A stretch of DNA of 60,000 nt from NCBI RefSeq assembly GCF_963678635.1, contig NC_087062.1, positions 11,950,670 through 12,010,669 of the forward strand, given 5' to 3'. Position 1 is the first letter of the stretch; every line of letters begins with the position of its first letter. The DNA comes from Symsagittifera roscoffensis (lineage: Eukaryota > Xenacoelomorpha > Acoela > Convolutidae). Below the pieces are notes generated by a model. The model had not been told where the DNA came from. It worked only from the letters and a program-made list of their open reading frames with translations, and searched no databases. Positions 40,192 to 53,305 of the stretch are shown here, in pieces. Position numbers and translations under genes: made by a program.

Positions 40192-40518
40192 CCTTTCAAT
40201 TCGATTCAGATTTTTGAAGTCTGAATTTTGTGCTTCATATTCCTTAAGCTAATGTCTTGTTTGTCCTTTTTCTTTAAATAAAATGAATTTGTCCGACTGA
40301 TCTGTTTTGCCAGTAATGATTTTATGCAGTAGCAGAGAGTGTGTAGTTCACGACACAGTGACAGCGGTAGAATCTTAAATTGAATCTGTGCCAGTCGGTC
40401 ATGTTTGGAAGTTTGGTCTTGTTTTGAGACAAAAGTAATTTTTCAAAAATTCGACTTGATCCTGTCAAGCTCTGGTTTCTCGGGACAACTGACAATTAGG
40501 ACAGAAAATTCGAGTCAG
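40192..40518. repeat. Interspersed repeat, about 0.33 kb, copy 2
   Basis: It is nearly identical to 12009-12346 in the same orientation, and it interrupts copy 2 between gag and protease. Few differences are seen (for example AGCAGAGAG versus AGCAGCGAG, and a short deletion near 40490). Confidence 0.8.
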
Positions 40519-40624
40519 CGACCAAACACTAATGCACATAGATGTGTATGCTGACTAATCACGCACCATCATCTCACAAACTCCTTCTAGAGCACTCAGG
40601 CATTATTCACGAGAGGTGGTGGTA

Positions 40625-41349
40625 AACCGATTAGGATAGACAGCAGTTTGAACATCGTGGGAATCAACATCTACACAAAAACAATGATAACGTGTGACGA
40701 AGATCTTGCCGGTCAAATCTACGTAGGTCGAGAAGAACTCAAGGTGAGATTGATTGGGCACTGCGCCATGCTGGAGGAAGATGCCATGCATTTGGCAACA
40801 GAAGCAGACGTATCCGCACATGTACTAGACATAAGCGGAAAGAAGACCCGACTAAGTGGTTTATTGGGTACAGAAGCTGTCTTGAGTGTAATACCAATAG
40901 AAACTTGGAAAACAATGGGATTCGACAAAGTCGACCTGAGAGAAGCATGAATACAGCTGTCAGCGGCAAACAAGGGGGCATTGAGGATTCTAGGTAGGAC
41001 ACGAATTATAGCTCTGAACTTGGGGGAACGCAATCTGTGGATGAGTTTTCTGGTTGTGGAGAATTTAGATGAGTCTGATCATTTCATTTTAGGCAGAGAT
41101 TTCATCAAGAGTTTTGATATAACGATTTATCGTTACAATGCGACGTTCAGGATTCGACACCCGGAAAGAAAGTGCATAATTAAACCGGTAATTTTCATGA
41201 GGGCGAATGGGAATATAGCTCCAGTTTTCTTGAGTAGGAGGGGGAGGTTGAAAGCGAACGAGGCTGCAATAGTAAGTTTGAGAATGAAGAACTATAATGA
41301 ACTGAGTGAAAACGAACAAATATGTGTAGTACTGAATCCGAATAGTTAA
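40625..41349 (+). pseudogene. Copy 2 retropepsin-like protease remnant
   Basis: VLDISGKKTRLSGLLGTEAV followed by LSVIPIETWKTMGF has the layout of a retropepsin N-half, but the catalytic Asp-Thr/Ser-Gly is altered to GTEA. The C-half is recognisable by SDHFILGRDFIKSFDI. A stop separates the halves near 40950. This shows where the family normally encodes its protease, which copy 1 lacks. Confidence 0.7.
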
Positions 41350-42334
41350 AGTGCTGCTATTTAAGGAAGATCGTTCTCGATCACCAAGAGTGGCCTCTGC
41401 GTCAGTGTCTTGTTGAATACTCTTGATATACCAATCACAATCCAGAGGAGGAGGAAGCTGGGATACGCACTGCTAAAAACTAGATACGAAATGGCTAAAA
41501 ATGTAAAAGAAAATGAAGTTCCTGATTGTCCGAATCACAAGGAAAAAATTTGTATCTTGAGCAGGTTGAAGAAAAAAATTTCATCAGGTCTTGTGAATTC
41601 GCTTAGGTCAAAAAGGGACGATGGACTTTTGAGCTGTTCAAATTTTCCAGTAACACCAACACCAGAGGATTTAGAAATGGATAAACCGGTATTGCCAGAA
41701 ACTGAACATTTAAGGGGGAAATTAACGGACGAAGTAGAGGCAGTACTGACTTGGAGTTTGCCAAAAACTGAGCACCATTTGATGAGCTTTTTGGGCTTCG
41801 CCAATTACTACAGGGATCTCATCATGGGCTATGCGAACAAAGTAAATCCGATGCAACAACTACTGAGGCATAAAGGCAAGAAGTTCACGTCGAATAACGC
41901 GGCAGAAGAGTAGTTTCAAAGAATAAAAAAGGAAGTGAGTGAAGCACCTGTGCTAGACATGCCTACAGATGAGGGAATGTACGTACTGGACACTGACGCG
42001 TCGGTGGTAGCGATCTCTGGCATACTCCATCAAGAACAGGATTGAAACAGAAAGACAGTCTTGAGACCAATAGCCTACGGGAGCAAAGTCTTTTGCGACA
42101 TGGAAATGAAGTACGGGACAGCCAAAGCGGAAATGTTCGCGGTTGTCACCTTTGTGGAAAAGTAGAGGGCATGTCTGGGCAGCGAGCCTTTCAAACTACG
42201 GGTCGACAAATCAAGTAAACCGATAAAAGAGCATTCCGAATTACTCACTGAGCATCGGGAAATGGCAATTTTGAAGACAAAATTTGGGAATCCGATCGAA
42301 ATCATGCTCAAGTCAAAAATTGTCAGAGAGTCGC
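41350..42334 (+). pseudogene. pol: Copy 2 reverse transcriptase/RNase H remnant (unit 1)
   Basis: After the linker (LPETEHLRGKL) the sequence jumps to the connection region (EVEAVLTWSLPKTEHHLMSF then LGFANYYRDL). The palm with YVDD is deleted. RNase H follows (YVLDTDASVVAISGILHQEQ) with stops at 41911, 42043 and 42163. The repeat of this segment is at 47663-48647. Confidence 0.85.
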
Positions 42335-43308
42335 TCTAAAATTTAGCTTTATTTTCAGATTGATTGTGAATCATAAAAACAAAAGCGATAACTGGATTGA
42401 AAGACACGAGAACGTTAACAAGATCATCATTCAGTATTCTACAATCGGCACCGGAGTAAATTATTTCTTGAGCATTGATTTAGGTAAGGTATTTCTTGGG
42501 TGATATCAAGGTAAGGTATTTCTTGATTGCTTGACGAATAAAGAAAAACTCTGGAGCAAGAAGCAATGGCTGATCGTTTCTGGAAATCTGTGCCAGCAGT
42601 ATTCAAGAAGCCCGCGCTCGATGAGCTACACAGGCGCTTGAGGGATCTCGATTGCACGTAAGTTGACGAGAGCTGGCAGTGATGCTTAATGCTATTCTGC
42701 AACTAGATCCGCAAGGAGAGTGCAGGGAGTCGGCGACCGAGGCAGTTTTGGTGGTGGGCTACACCCCGGAAGGAACTTCCAACCAGGAGCAGACCAGGTG
42801 GTTGTCCTGGAAGATCGATTGAGGCGTGAGGTAATTCGACCTGGCGAGAAACCCCGGCTTGAACATTACGGTGGAGTATGGCGCAGAGGAATTTCCCCTT
42901 CCGACTAAACCGCCGGCGGAGACTTGGACCCAGTCTAGCGGCAAGGTGCTATCAATGATACAATCCCAGCAAAGAAAAGAGTCATACCCTGACCTCAGCA
43001 AATTGAAGAGGGAATTGGAAAGGATCCAAAGGGAAAGGGACCAAGCAAATATTGATAGAGACCAATCCAATCTTGATTGGGTCAAGGTGATACTTTAGCG
43101 GGACCTGATGAAAGCGGAACGGGACCAAACCCGAAAACTACAAGAGAGCACGGCGAGTGCGACCAGATAAAATCAGAAACTGAGTGGCTGCAGAGGAAAC
43201 AGCAGGAACTCGCGAGTGGCACAGAACGGAAGGTGAAGACGTCGACTGAGCCCTTGATGACGCGATTGAGACCAGATTATAGGATGGAAGTTGATGAGAC
43301 TCCCAGGT
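42335..43308 (+). repeat. ORF3 5' fragment copied into pol (unit 1)
   Basis: It is similar to 53075-54050 (pre-ORF3 acceptor region plus the ORF3 N-terminus: VVGYTPEGTSNQEQT, WLSWKID, LARNPGLN). It sits between RNase H and the tether-integrase remnant, so it is out of place. Several stops are present. Its duplicate is at 48648-49621. Confidence 0.8.
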
Positions 43309-45394
43309 AGTCAGAGAGACGCTGAAGGCAAAAGGTTATGACCCCGACAAAGTGGAAACAGGAACGGCGACGGTAGGGCAGGATTTGATGAGATTGGTTG
43401 AGAAATTGCCGATGACAAACCCGTGGTCTCGACCAGAAGAAATGATGAACCAGAAATCACCAAAATGAGAAGAACCTTACGTGATGGAGACTCAAGGACA
43501 GCCGGGGAACCGGAGAACAAAGAGGTGGTACGAACATTGGTCGAGAAAATCCCAGGCGACATACTTAGGCGAACGAAGCTACGAAGGAAAAAAGTGTCGT
43601 TTAAGGAGGAAGTTAAAGATCTCGGACTATATCAAGAAACCAGAGAATGGCCGCCACCAGAGAGGGATGGTGAAGAGGAAAATTTGTCAGGGGAGTCAGA
43701 AGAATGGGCGAAGATTCAGTGGAAAGCGATGGTGAACAAGATAGTCTCTGCAGAAGAAAAAAGGATTTATCATGACAGGGAATTACAAACTGATTGCTCG
43801 ACCGTGACATTCAACCTAGAGCATCATGACGTCAACAGAGGAGGAGAGCTAGAGATCATAGCGGTGTCAAGAAAACCTTTCAGGGAGTTATTATGCAACT
43901 CAAACATCAGAACGAATCTGGAGCCGGAGGATGATCGGGAGGTCTTAAGAGGGATAGTATGCGTCAAGCTTAAAGACGATATTCACAATCCGGGAGAACT
44001 GAATGGAAAAATGATGGCACTAAAGGAGGACGTCAAGGCAAGGTACAGGCTATCGGACCTCATACGAGCACAGAAAAACAAAATGACAAGCAATCTCTCC
44101 AATTGGATACGAACGGGAGTGAAGGAAAAAGGAGACCTGGAGGAGGATAGCTACAAGATCTTGAGCCAGTTCTACAAGGAACGTAAGTACTTACTCTAAC
44201 TCAGAGCTGATGGCATGGTTGCCTGCAGGAGAAGATACGAAGAGAACATACTACAAAAGCATAATCTCATCAAATTACCACAGCTTCATCAAACGGAAGT
44301 GTTGTTCAGATCGCACGCTCAGATGGTACATCAAGGAATAGACAAGGTGGAACAAAGAATTTTACACCAATTTGACGGGTCAGGAATTAGGAAGGCTTGT
44401 GAGAGATAGGTGATTGCATGTTTGTTGTGTTTGCAAGTGAAAGACCCACGAAAAATGCAAGCGAAAGACCCACTTCTCAAATCCATGGAAAGCTCAGAAT
44501 TCAACTGAGAATGGGCAGATAGATCACCAAAAAATCAGCATGACATATTCGGGGTACAACCAGATACTGGTAATCATAGATCAATTCACGAAACTGGTGG
44601 AAGAAGTACCATGTCAGACACCCTCGGCAGAGGAAACCAGCGACCTTTTGATGACGCACTGGATTTCGCGGTATGGTTGTCAGATAACGTGAAAGCCTTC
44701 GTTGGAGATCTGATAAAAGAACTCATGGGAAGATCCCACATAGCACAAGCACACTCGACGACCTACCATCCACAGACAAACGGACTAGAAGAGAGGCAAT
44801 ACAGAACTATTGACTATGCTCAGGTATATTGCTTGAGCTATATTACGGACTGGGACAAATAATTGCCGCAAGTGGTGCGAACGTAAAATAGCACACAACA
44901 CTCAACTCGAGGATCAGTCCTTTGATGATGCTAACAGGCAGGGAGAGAGCAATGCGACAATGCCATTGACGTTATTCTATCCCGGATATGAAGGGCAGAA
45001 GACATCACCTCAAGCTTACGTGAAGGAAGCAGTCAAGAGACAACAGGAGTTGAACTAACTATGCAGAAGGAATACAGCCCAAGCACAGATGAGACGGCGG
45101 AGGAAGTATGATGAGAAAATACTTCAGGCAAAGCCATATGCTGTGGGGCAGTATGTCTGGGTGTTCCAAAATGTCATACCTCTAAAAGGGACAAAGAAGC
45201 TACTAAAGAAATGGAGAGGCCCGTTCATGATAACAGAAGTGCACCAGCAGGGTCGGTTCTATCGCTTGAGCACAGGGCGTGCGGCGCACTATGAAAATCT
45301 GAAACCTCACGACCCGTCACTGGAAGACTGGTGTGTGCCGCGAAACATGGAAGGACTCGAGTGCAGCCGGCGTGCGAGGTAAAAGAGAAGGGCA
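43309..45394 (+). pseudogene. pol: Copy 2 tether and integrase remnant (unit 1)
   Basis: The open stretch 43423-44199 (258 codons) matches the copy 1 tether (LRRKKVSFKEEVKD, ENLSGESEEW, DVKARYRLSDLIRAQKN, GDLEEDSYKIL). Integrase pieces follow in broken frames: HHCC (SHAQMVHQGIDKVEQR), SDNVKAFVGDLIKELMGR, YHPQTNGLEERQ, and the C-terminal block (KKLLKKWRGPFMITEV). The repeat of this segment is at 49622-51707. Confidence 0.85.
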
Positions 45395-46489
45395 CCAGGG
45401 AGAAAAATGATGGCTACGAAAGCATGAGCATGTACGACAATGAAAAGATAGAGGTAGGCTCGGAGGAAGGATCATTCGCAGAAGAGGACTGGAACGAACC
45501 AGAGCAGGACGAGGTGCCAAAATGGACAGAACCAGATCAGCCCATGACAACAGAAAGAAGAAGGGGCGGGCGCAAGAAGACAAGTATGAGGTACAACAGG
45601 TATGGCAATGACTTCTTAATTGACAAATTACAGCCAGAAGAGCTAGGTGCAGAGATGGTGAACATGGACGACCTAGTGGCAGATAAGGAGTGGCAGATTA
45701 TCAAAGATAGGAGGCACTCATGGTAGGAGGACGACACCTTACCAGAAAAAGAAATGGATTAAGATCAAAGCGAGATAGAAAGAAGAGAGAAAACAAACCT
45801 GAGGATAAAATGCATGATGCATGATCTGCATGCTGACGAGAAAGAAACGCAAAGCATGCAACAAGTCGACATATCAGCAGGAAAACATGTAAAAGGAGGA
45901 AACTCTTATTTGGTTGGACGGCGACAGAACGACCATTAGACATACCACCTGACAAATTGAGCTCAGTACCATCGACGGGGACGTCGATAAATATTTTTGT
46001 CCGGGGAGGGGGGTAGGTTCACCCACACCAAAAATTTAATGATAAAGAAACTCAGGGAAGTGAGGGAGATTAACGGACTGGAGCTGCATCAAGAAGAACA
46101 GCGGATATGAGTTTCAACACCAGATTGGAAGCCATTTTTAAGAGAGAGAGTACCAAAACGCGGAGCTTCTGTTCAGGCAGAGGCCAGGATTGGTAGGTCT
46201 GGCGGAACTTCCTCCTTCAGTTTCACAGGTTCCTGACAAATACCTATGCTTTTTGGTGACAAAAGTCAGTGAGAGAAACGTGATAGATCCCGAGCACTTG
46301 AAGCTGGCATTGACACGATTGAGGGACTTCCTGGTGGAAAGAGGGATAAAAGAGGTTCCGATGCCAGTCTACCGTCCAAACAGGGGCAGATTGAAACCTA
46401 GAGAACTATACGCCATCCTGCACGTGGTTTTTGCAGAAACAGAGATAATGATACATCTACACAAGAAGTACTACTTTAACATCGCCTGA
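45395..46489 (+). pseudogene. Copy 2 acidic linker and macro-domain remnant (unit 1)
   Basis: The acidic linker (AEEDWNEPEQDEVPK) is followed by the conserved hairpin/purine stretch (45972-46030) and the macro domain (ADMSFNTRLEAIF near 46107, then VGLAELPPSVSQVPDKYLCF and LTRLRDFLVERGIKEVPMPV, ending HLHKKYYFNIA). The C-terminal half (46190-46489) is in one frame here, which confirms the frameshift seen in copy 1. The repeat of this segment is at 51708-52802. Confidence 0.75.
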
Positions 46490-47086
46490 GTTTCTCGGGT
46501 GGACACGAGGGTCTCAAGCTGGTGGCACGAGGGTCTTGAGCTAGTTGAAAGGGATGCACACGACAGGAAAATAGGTTTAAGTATAACTGGCATGACAATT
46601 AAAACAGAATTTCTATCCTGAACTGTATGGTGCTAAAACATGAAAAGGACCTGTATGATTTTAAATACCCGATTGTATCATTTTGTCAGAAGTTGTTCGA
46701 ATAATGTTTTGAAGTACTAAGGGGGTAGGCTTAAACTGGTCATGAGCAAAATCATTCTTGTTCTAAAATTTAGCTTTATTTTCAGATTGATTGTGAATCA
46801 TAAAAACAAAAACGATAGCTGGATTGAAAGACACGAGAACGTTAACAAGAACATCACTCAGTATTCTACAATAGGCACCGGAGTAAGGTATTTCTTGAGC
46901 ATTCATTTAGGTAAGGAATTTCTTGAGTGTTTATCTAGGTAAGGTATTTCTTGCTTGTCTGACGAATAAAGAAAACTCTTGAGCAAGAAGCAATGGCACA
47001 TCGTTTCTGAAAATCTGTGCCAGCAGTATTCAAGAAGCCCTTGCTCGATGAGCTATATAGGCGCTTGAGGGATCTCGATTGCACTT
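46490..47086 (+). other. Spacer and truncated ORF3 start (unit 1)
   Basis: This is non-coding to about 46761, then the acceptor-like TTTATTTTCAG and the start region of ORF3 (VFKKPLLDELYRRLRDLD), cut by the duplication junction at 47086. The GGTAAGGTATTTCTTG word is repeated several times at 46885-46950. Confidence 0.65.
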
Positions 47087-48647
47087 GAGGAAGATGCCAT
47101 GCATTTGGCAACAGAAGCAGACGTATCCGCACATGTACTAGACATAAGCGGAAAGAAGACCCGACTAAGTGGTTTATTGGGTACAGAAGCTGTCTTGAGT
47201 GTAATACCAATAGAAACTTGGAAAACAATGGGATTCGACAAAGTCGACCTGAGAGAAGCATGAATACAGCTGTCAGCGGCAAACAAGGGGGCATTGAGGA
47301 TTCTAGGTAGGACACGAATTATAGCTCTGAACTTGGGGGAACGCAATCTGTGGATGAGTTTTCTGGTTGTGGAGAATTTAGATGAGTCTGATCATTTCAT
47401 TTTAGGCAGAGATTTCATCAAGAGTTTTGATATAACGATTTATCGTTACAATGCGACGTTCAGGATTCGACACCCGGAAAGAAAGTGCATAATTAAACCG
47501 GTAATTTTCATGAGGGCGAATGGGAATATAGCTCCAGTTTTCTTGAGTAGGAGGGGGAGGTTGAAAGCGAACGAGGCTGCAATAGTAAGTTTGAGAATGA
47601 AGAACTATAATGAACTGAGTGAAAACGAACAAATATGTGTAGTACTGAATCCGAATAGTTAAAGTGCTGCTATTTAAGGAAGATCGTTCTCGATCACCAA
47701 GAGTGGCCTCTGCGTCAGTGTCTTGTTGAATACTCTTGATATACCAATCACAATCCAGAGGAGGAGGAAGCTGGGATACGCACTGCTAAAAACTAGATAC
47801 GAAATGGCTAAAAATGTAAAAGAAAATGAAGTTCCTGATTGTCCGAATCACAAGGAAAAAATTTGTATCTTGAGCAGGTTGAAGAAAAAAATTTCATCAG
47901 GTCTTGTGAATTCGCTTAGGTCAAAAAGGGACGATGGACTTTTGAGCTGTTCAAATTTTCCAGTAACACCAACACCAGAGGATTTAGAAATGGATAAACC
48001 GGTATTGCCAGAAACTGAACATTTAAGGGGGAAATTAACGGACGAAGTAGAGGCAGTACTGACTTGGAGTTTGCCAAAAACTGAGCACCATTTGATGAGC
48101 TTTTTGGGCTTCGCCAATTACTACAGGGATCTCATCATGGGCTATGCGAACAAAGTAAATCCGATGCAACAACTACTGAGGCATAAAGGCAAGAAGTTCA
48201 CGTCGAATAACGCGGCAGAAGAGTAGTTTCAAAGAATAAAAAAGGAAGTGAGTGAAGCACCTGTGCTAGACATGCCTACAGATGAGGGAATGTACGTACT
48301 GGACACTGACGCGTCGGTGGTAGCGATCTCTGGCATACTCCATCAAGAACAGGATTGAAACAGAAAGACAGTCTTGAGACCAATAGCCTACGGGAGCAAA
48401 GTCTTTTGCGACATGGAAATGAAGTACGGGACAGCCAAAGCGGAAATGTTCGCGGTTGTCACCTTTGTGGAAAAGTAGAGGGCATGTCTGGGCAGCGAGC
48501 CTTTCAAACTACGGGTCGACAAATCAAGTAAACCGATAAAAGAGCATTCCGAATTACTCACTGAGCATCGGGAAATGGCAATTTTGAAGACAAAATTTGG
48601 GAATCCGATCGAAATCATGCTCAAGTCAAAAATTGTCAGAGAGTCGC
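47087..48647 (+). pseudogene. pol: Protease, RT-connection and RNase H remnants (unit 2)
   Basis: This duplicates 40774-42334. The protease C-half with FILGRDFIKSFDI is at 47294-47662 and the connection/RNase H block is at 47723-48640. It has the same internal stops as unit 1. Confidence 0.85.
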
Positions 48648-49621
48648 TCTAAAATTTAGCTTTATTTTCAGATTGATTGTGAATCATAAAAACAAAAGCG
48701 ATAACTGGATTGAAAGACACGAGAACGTTAACAAGATCATCATTCAGTATTCTACAATCGGCACCGGAGTAAATTATTTCTTGAGCATTGATTTAGGTAA
48801 GGTATTTCTTGGGTGATATCAAGGTAAGGTATTTCTTGATTGCTTGACGAATAAAGAAAAACTCTGGAGCAAGAAGCAATGGCTGATCGTTTCTGGAAAT
48901 CTGTGCCAGCAGTATTCAAGAAGCCCGCGCTCGATGAGCTACACAGGCGCTTGAGGGATCTCGATTGCACGTAAGTTGACGAGAGCTGGCAGTGATGCTT
49001 AATGCTATTCTGCAACTAGATCCGCAAGGAGAGTGCAGGGAGTCGGCGACCGAGGCAGTTTTGGTGGTGGGCTACACCCCGGAAGGAACTTCCAACCAGG
49101 AGCAGACCAGGTGGTTGTCCTGGAAGATCGATTGAGGCGTGAGGTAATTCGACCTGGCGAGAAACCCCGGCTTGAACATTACGGTGGAGTATGGCGCAGA
49201 GGAATTTCCCCTTCCGACTAAACCGCCGGCGGAGACTTGGACCCAGTCTAGCGGCAAGGTGCTATCAATGATACAATCCCAGCAAAGAAAAGAGTCATAC
49301 CCTGACCTCAGCAAATTGAAGAGGGAATTGGAAAGGATCCAAAGGGAAAGGGACCAAGCAAATATTGATAGAGACCAATCCAATCTTGATTGGGTCAAGG
49401 TGATACTTTAGCGGGACCTGATGAAAGCGGAACGGGACCAAACCCGAAAACTACAAGAGAGCACGGCGAGTGCGACCAGATAAAATCAGAAACTGAGTGG
49501 CTGCAGAGGAAACAGCAGGAACTCGCGAGTGGCACAGAACGGAAGGTGAAGACGTCGACTGAGCCCTTGATGACGCGATTGAGACCAGATTATAGGATGG
49601 AAGTTGATGAGACTCCCAGGT
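48648..49621 (+). repeat. ORF3 5' fragment copied into pol (unit 2)
   Basis: This duplicates 42335-43308 and carries the same displaced ORF3 N-terminal fragment. Confidence 0.8.
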
Positions 49622-51707
49622 AGTCAGAGAGACGCTGAAGGCAAAAGGTTATGACCCCGACAAAGTGGAAACAGGAACGGCGACGGTAGGGCAGGATTTG
49701 ATGAGATTGGTTGAGAAATTGCCGATGACAAACCCGTGGTCTCGACCAGAAGAAATGATGAACCAGAAATCACCAAAATGAGAAGAACCTTACGTGATGG
49801 AGACTCAAGGACAGCCGGGGAACCGGAGAACAAAGAGGTGGTACGAACATTGGTCGAGAAAATCCCAGGCGACATACTTAGGCGAACGAAGCTACGAAGG
49901 AAAAAAGTGTCGTTTAAGGAGGAAGTTAAAGATCTCGGACTATATCAAGAAACCAGAGAATGGCCGCCACCAGAGAGGGATGGTGAAGAGGAAAATTTGT
50001 CAGGGGAGTCAGAAGAATGGGCGAAGATTCAGTGGAAAGCGATGGTGAACAAGATAGTCTCTGCAGAAGAAAAAAGGATTTATCATGACAGGGAATTACA
50101 AACTGATTGCTCGACCGTGACATTCAACCTAGAGCATCATGACGTCAACAGAGGAGGAGAGCTAGAGATCATAGCGGTGTCAAGAAAACCTTTCAGGGAG
50201 TTATTATGCAACTCAAACATCAGAACGAATCTGGAGCCGGAGGATGATCGGGAGGTCTTAAGAGGGATAGTATGCGTCAAGCTTAAAGACGATATTCACA
50301 ATCCGGGAGAACTGAATGGAAAAATGATGGCACTAAAGGAGGACGTCAAGGCAAGGTACAGGCTATCGGACCTCATACGAGCACAGAAAAACAAAATGAC
50401 AAGCAATCTCTCCAATTGGATACGAACGGGAGTGAAGGAAAAAGGAGACCTGGAGGAGGATAGCTACAAGATCTTGAGCCAGTTCTACAAGGAACGTAAG
50501 TACTTACTCTAACTCAGAGCTGATGGCATGGTTGCCTGCAGGAGAAGATACGAAGAGAACATACTACAAAAGCATAATCTCATCAAATTACCACAGCTTC
50601 ATCAAACGGAAGTGTTGTTCAGATCGCACGCTCAGATGGTACATCAAGGAATAGACAAGGTGGAACAAAGAATTTTACACCAATTTGACGGGTCAGGAAT
50701 TAGGAAGGCTTGTGAGAGATAGGTGATTGCATGTTTGTTGTGTTTGCAAGTGAAAGACCCACGAAAAATGCAAGCGAAAGACCCACTTCTCAAATCCATG
50801 GAAAGCTCAGAATTCAACTGAGAATGGGCAGATAGATCACCAAAAAATCAGCATGACATATTCGGGGTACAACCAGATACTGGTAATCATAGATCAATTC
50901 ACGAAACTGGTGGAAGAAGTACCATGTCAGACACCCTCGGCAGAGGAAACCAGCGACCTTTTGATGACGCACTGGATTTCGCGGTATGGTTGTCAGATAA
51001 CGTGAAAGCCTTCGTTGGAGATCTGATAAAAGAACTCATGGGAAGATCCCACATAGCACAAGCACACTCGACGACCTACCATCCACAGACAAACGGACTA
51101 GAAGAGAGGCAATACAGAACTATTGACTATGCTCAGGTATATTGCTTGAGCTATATTACGGACTGGGACAAATAATTGCCGCAAGTGGTGCGAACGTAAA
51201 ATAGCACACAACACTCAACTCGAGGATCAGTCCTTTGATGATGCTAACAGGCAGGGAGAGAGCAATGCGACAATGCCATTGACGTTATTCTATCCCGGAT
51301 ATGAAGGGCAGAAGACATCACCTCAAGCTTACGTGAAGGAAGCAGTCAAGAGACAACAGGAGTTGAACTAACTATGCAGAAGGAATACAGCCCAAGCACA
51401 GATGAGACCGCGGAGGAAGTATGATGAGAAAATACTTCAGGCAAAGCCATATGCTGTGGGGCAGTATGTCTGGGTGTTCCAAAATGTCATACCTCTAAAA
51501 GGGACAAAGAAGCTACTAAAGAAATGGAGAGGCCCGTTCATGATAACAGAAGTGCACCAGCAGGGTCGGTTCTATCGCTTGAGCACAGGGCGTGCGGCGC
51601 ACTATGAAAATCTGAAACCTCACGACCCGTCACTGGAAGACTGGTGTGTGCCGCGAAACATGGAAGGACTCGAGTGCAGCCGGCGTGCGAGGTAAAAGAG
51701 AAGGGCA
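49622..51707 (+). pseudogene. pol: Tether and integrase remnant (unit 2)
   Basis: This duplicates 43309-45394; the open tether stretch is at 49736-50512. The only difference noticed is C for G near 51408 (RPRRKYDE instead of RRRRKYDE). Confidence 0.85.
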
Positions 51708-52802
51708 CCAGGGAGAAAAATGATGGCTACGAAAGCATGAGCATGTACGACAATGAAAAGATAGAGGTAGGCTCGGAGGAAGGATCATTCGCAGAAGAGG
51801 ACTGGAACGAACCAGAGCAGGACGAGGTGCCAAAATGGACAGAACCAGATCAGCCCATGACAACAGAAAGAAGAAGGGGCGGGCGCAAGAAGACAAGTAT
51901 GAGGTACAACAGGTATGGCAATGACTTCTTAATTGACAAATTACAGCCAGAAGAGCTAGGTGCAGAGATGGTGAACATGGACGACCTAGTGGCAGATAAG
52001 GAGTGGCAGATTATCAAAGATAGGAGGCACTCATGGTAGGAGGACGACACCTTACCAGAAAAAGAAATGGATTAAGATCAAAGCGAGATAGAAAGAAGAG
52101 AGAAAACAAACCTGAGGATAAAATGCATGATGCATGATCTGCATGCTGACGAGAAAGAAACGCAAAGCATGCAACAAGTCGACATATCAGCAGGAAAACA
52201 TGTAAAAGGAGGAAACTCTTATTTGGTTGGACGGCGACAGAACGACCATTAGACATACCACCTGACAAATTGAGCTCAGTACCATCGACGGGGACGTCGA
52301 TAAATATTTTTGTCCGGGGAGGGGGGTAGGTTCACCCACACCAAAAATTTAATGATAAAGAAACTCAGGGAAGTGAGGGAGATTAACGGACTGGAGCTGC
52401 ATCAAGAAGAACAGCGGATATGAGTTTCAACACCAGATTGGAAGCCATTTTTAAGAGAGAGAGTACCAAAACGCGGAGCTTCTGTTCAGGCAGAGGCCAG
52501 GATTGGTAGGTCTGGCGGAACTTCCTCCTTCAGTTTCACAGGTTCCTGACAAATACCTATGCTTTTTGGTGACAAAAGTCAGTGAGAGAAACGTGATAGA
52601 TCCCGAGCACTTGAAGCTGGCATTGACACGATTGAGGGACTTCCTGGTGGAAAGAGGGATAAAAGAGGTTCCGATGCCAGTCTACCGTCCAAACAGGGGC
52701 AGATTGAAACCTAGAGAACTATACGCCATCCTGCACGTGGTTTTTGCAGAAACAGAGATAATGATACATCTACACAAGAAGTACTACTTTAACATCGCCT
52801 GA
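51708..52802 (+). pseudogene. Acidic linker and macro-domain remnant (unit 2)
   Basis: This duplicates 45395-46489. The macro-domain C-half is open at 52503-52802, and the conserved hairpin/purine stretch is at about 52285-52343. Confidence 0.75.
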
Positions 52803-53305
52803 GTTTCTCGGGTGGACACGAGGGTCTCAAGCTGGTGGCACGAGGGTCTTGAGCTAGTTGAAAGGGATGCACACGACAGGAAAATAGGTTTAAGTATAAC
52901 TGGCATGACAATTAAAACAGAATTTCTATCCTGAACTGTATGGTGCTAAAACATGAAAAGGACCTGTATGATTTTAAATACCCGATTGTATCATTTTGTC
53001 AGAAGTTGTTCGAATAATGTTTTGAAGTACTAAGGGGGTAGGCTTAAACTGGTCATGAGCAAAATCATTCTTGTTCTAAAATTTAGCTTTATTTTCAGAT
53101 TGATTGTGAATCATAAAAACAAAAACGATAGCTGGATTGAAAGACACGAGAACGTTAACAAGAACATCACTCAGTATTCTACAATAGGCACCGGAGTAAG
53201 GTATTTCTTGAGCATTCATTTAGGTAAGGAATTTCTTGAGTGTTTATCTAGGTAAGGTATTTCTTGCTTGTCTGACGAATAAAGAAAACTCTTGAGCAAG
53301 AAGCA
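52803..53305 (+). promoter_or_regulatory. Spacer before copy 2 ORF3 with acceptor-like signal
   Basis: This is non-coding. TTTAGCTTTATTTTCAG (53083-53099 region) is a good 3' splice-site match at the place where copy 1 has ATTGCTTTTCTAG. Repeated GGTAAGGTATTTCTTG words lie at 53198-53265. Confidence 0.5.

Larger units (their letters stand above)
40774..47086 (+). repeat. Tandem duplication unit 1 (6313 bp)
   Basis: It is nearly identical to 47087-53397 (one base difference noticed, near 45095). It runs from within the protease remnant to the beginning of ORF3. The junction reads GATTGCAC-TT-GAGGAAG: the TT is not in either parent end, and no long homology flanks it. Confidence 0.92.
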
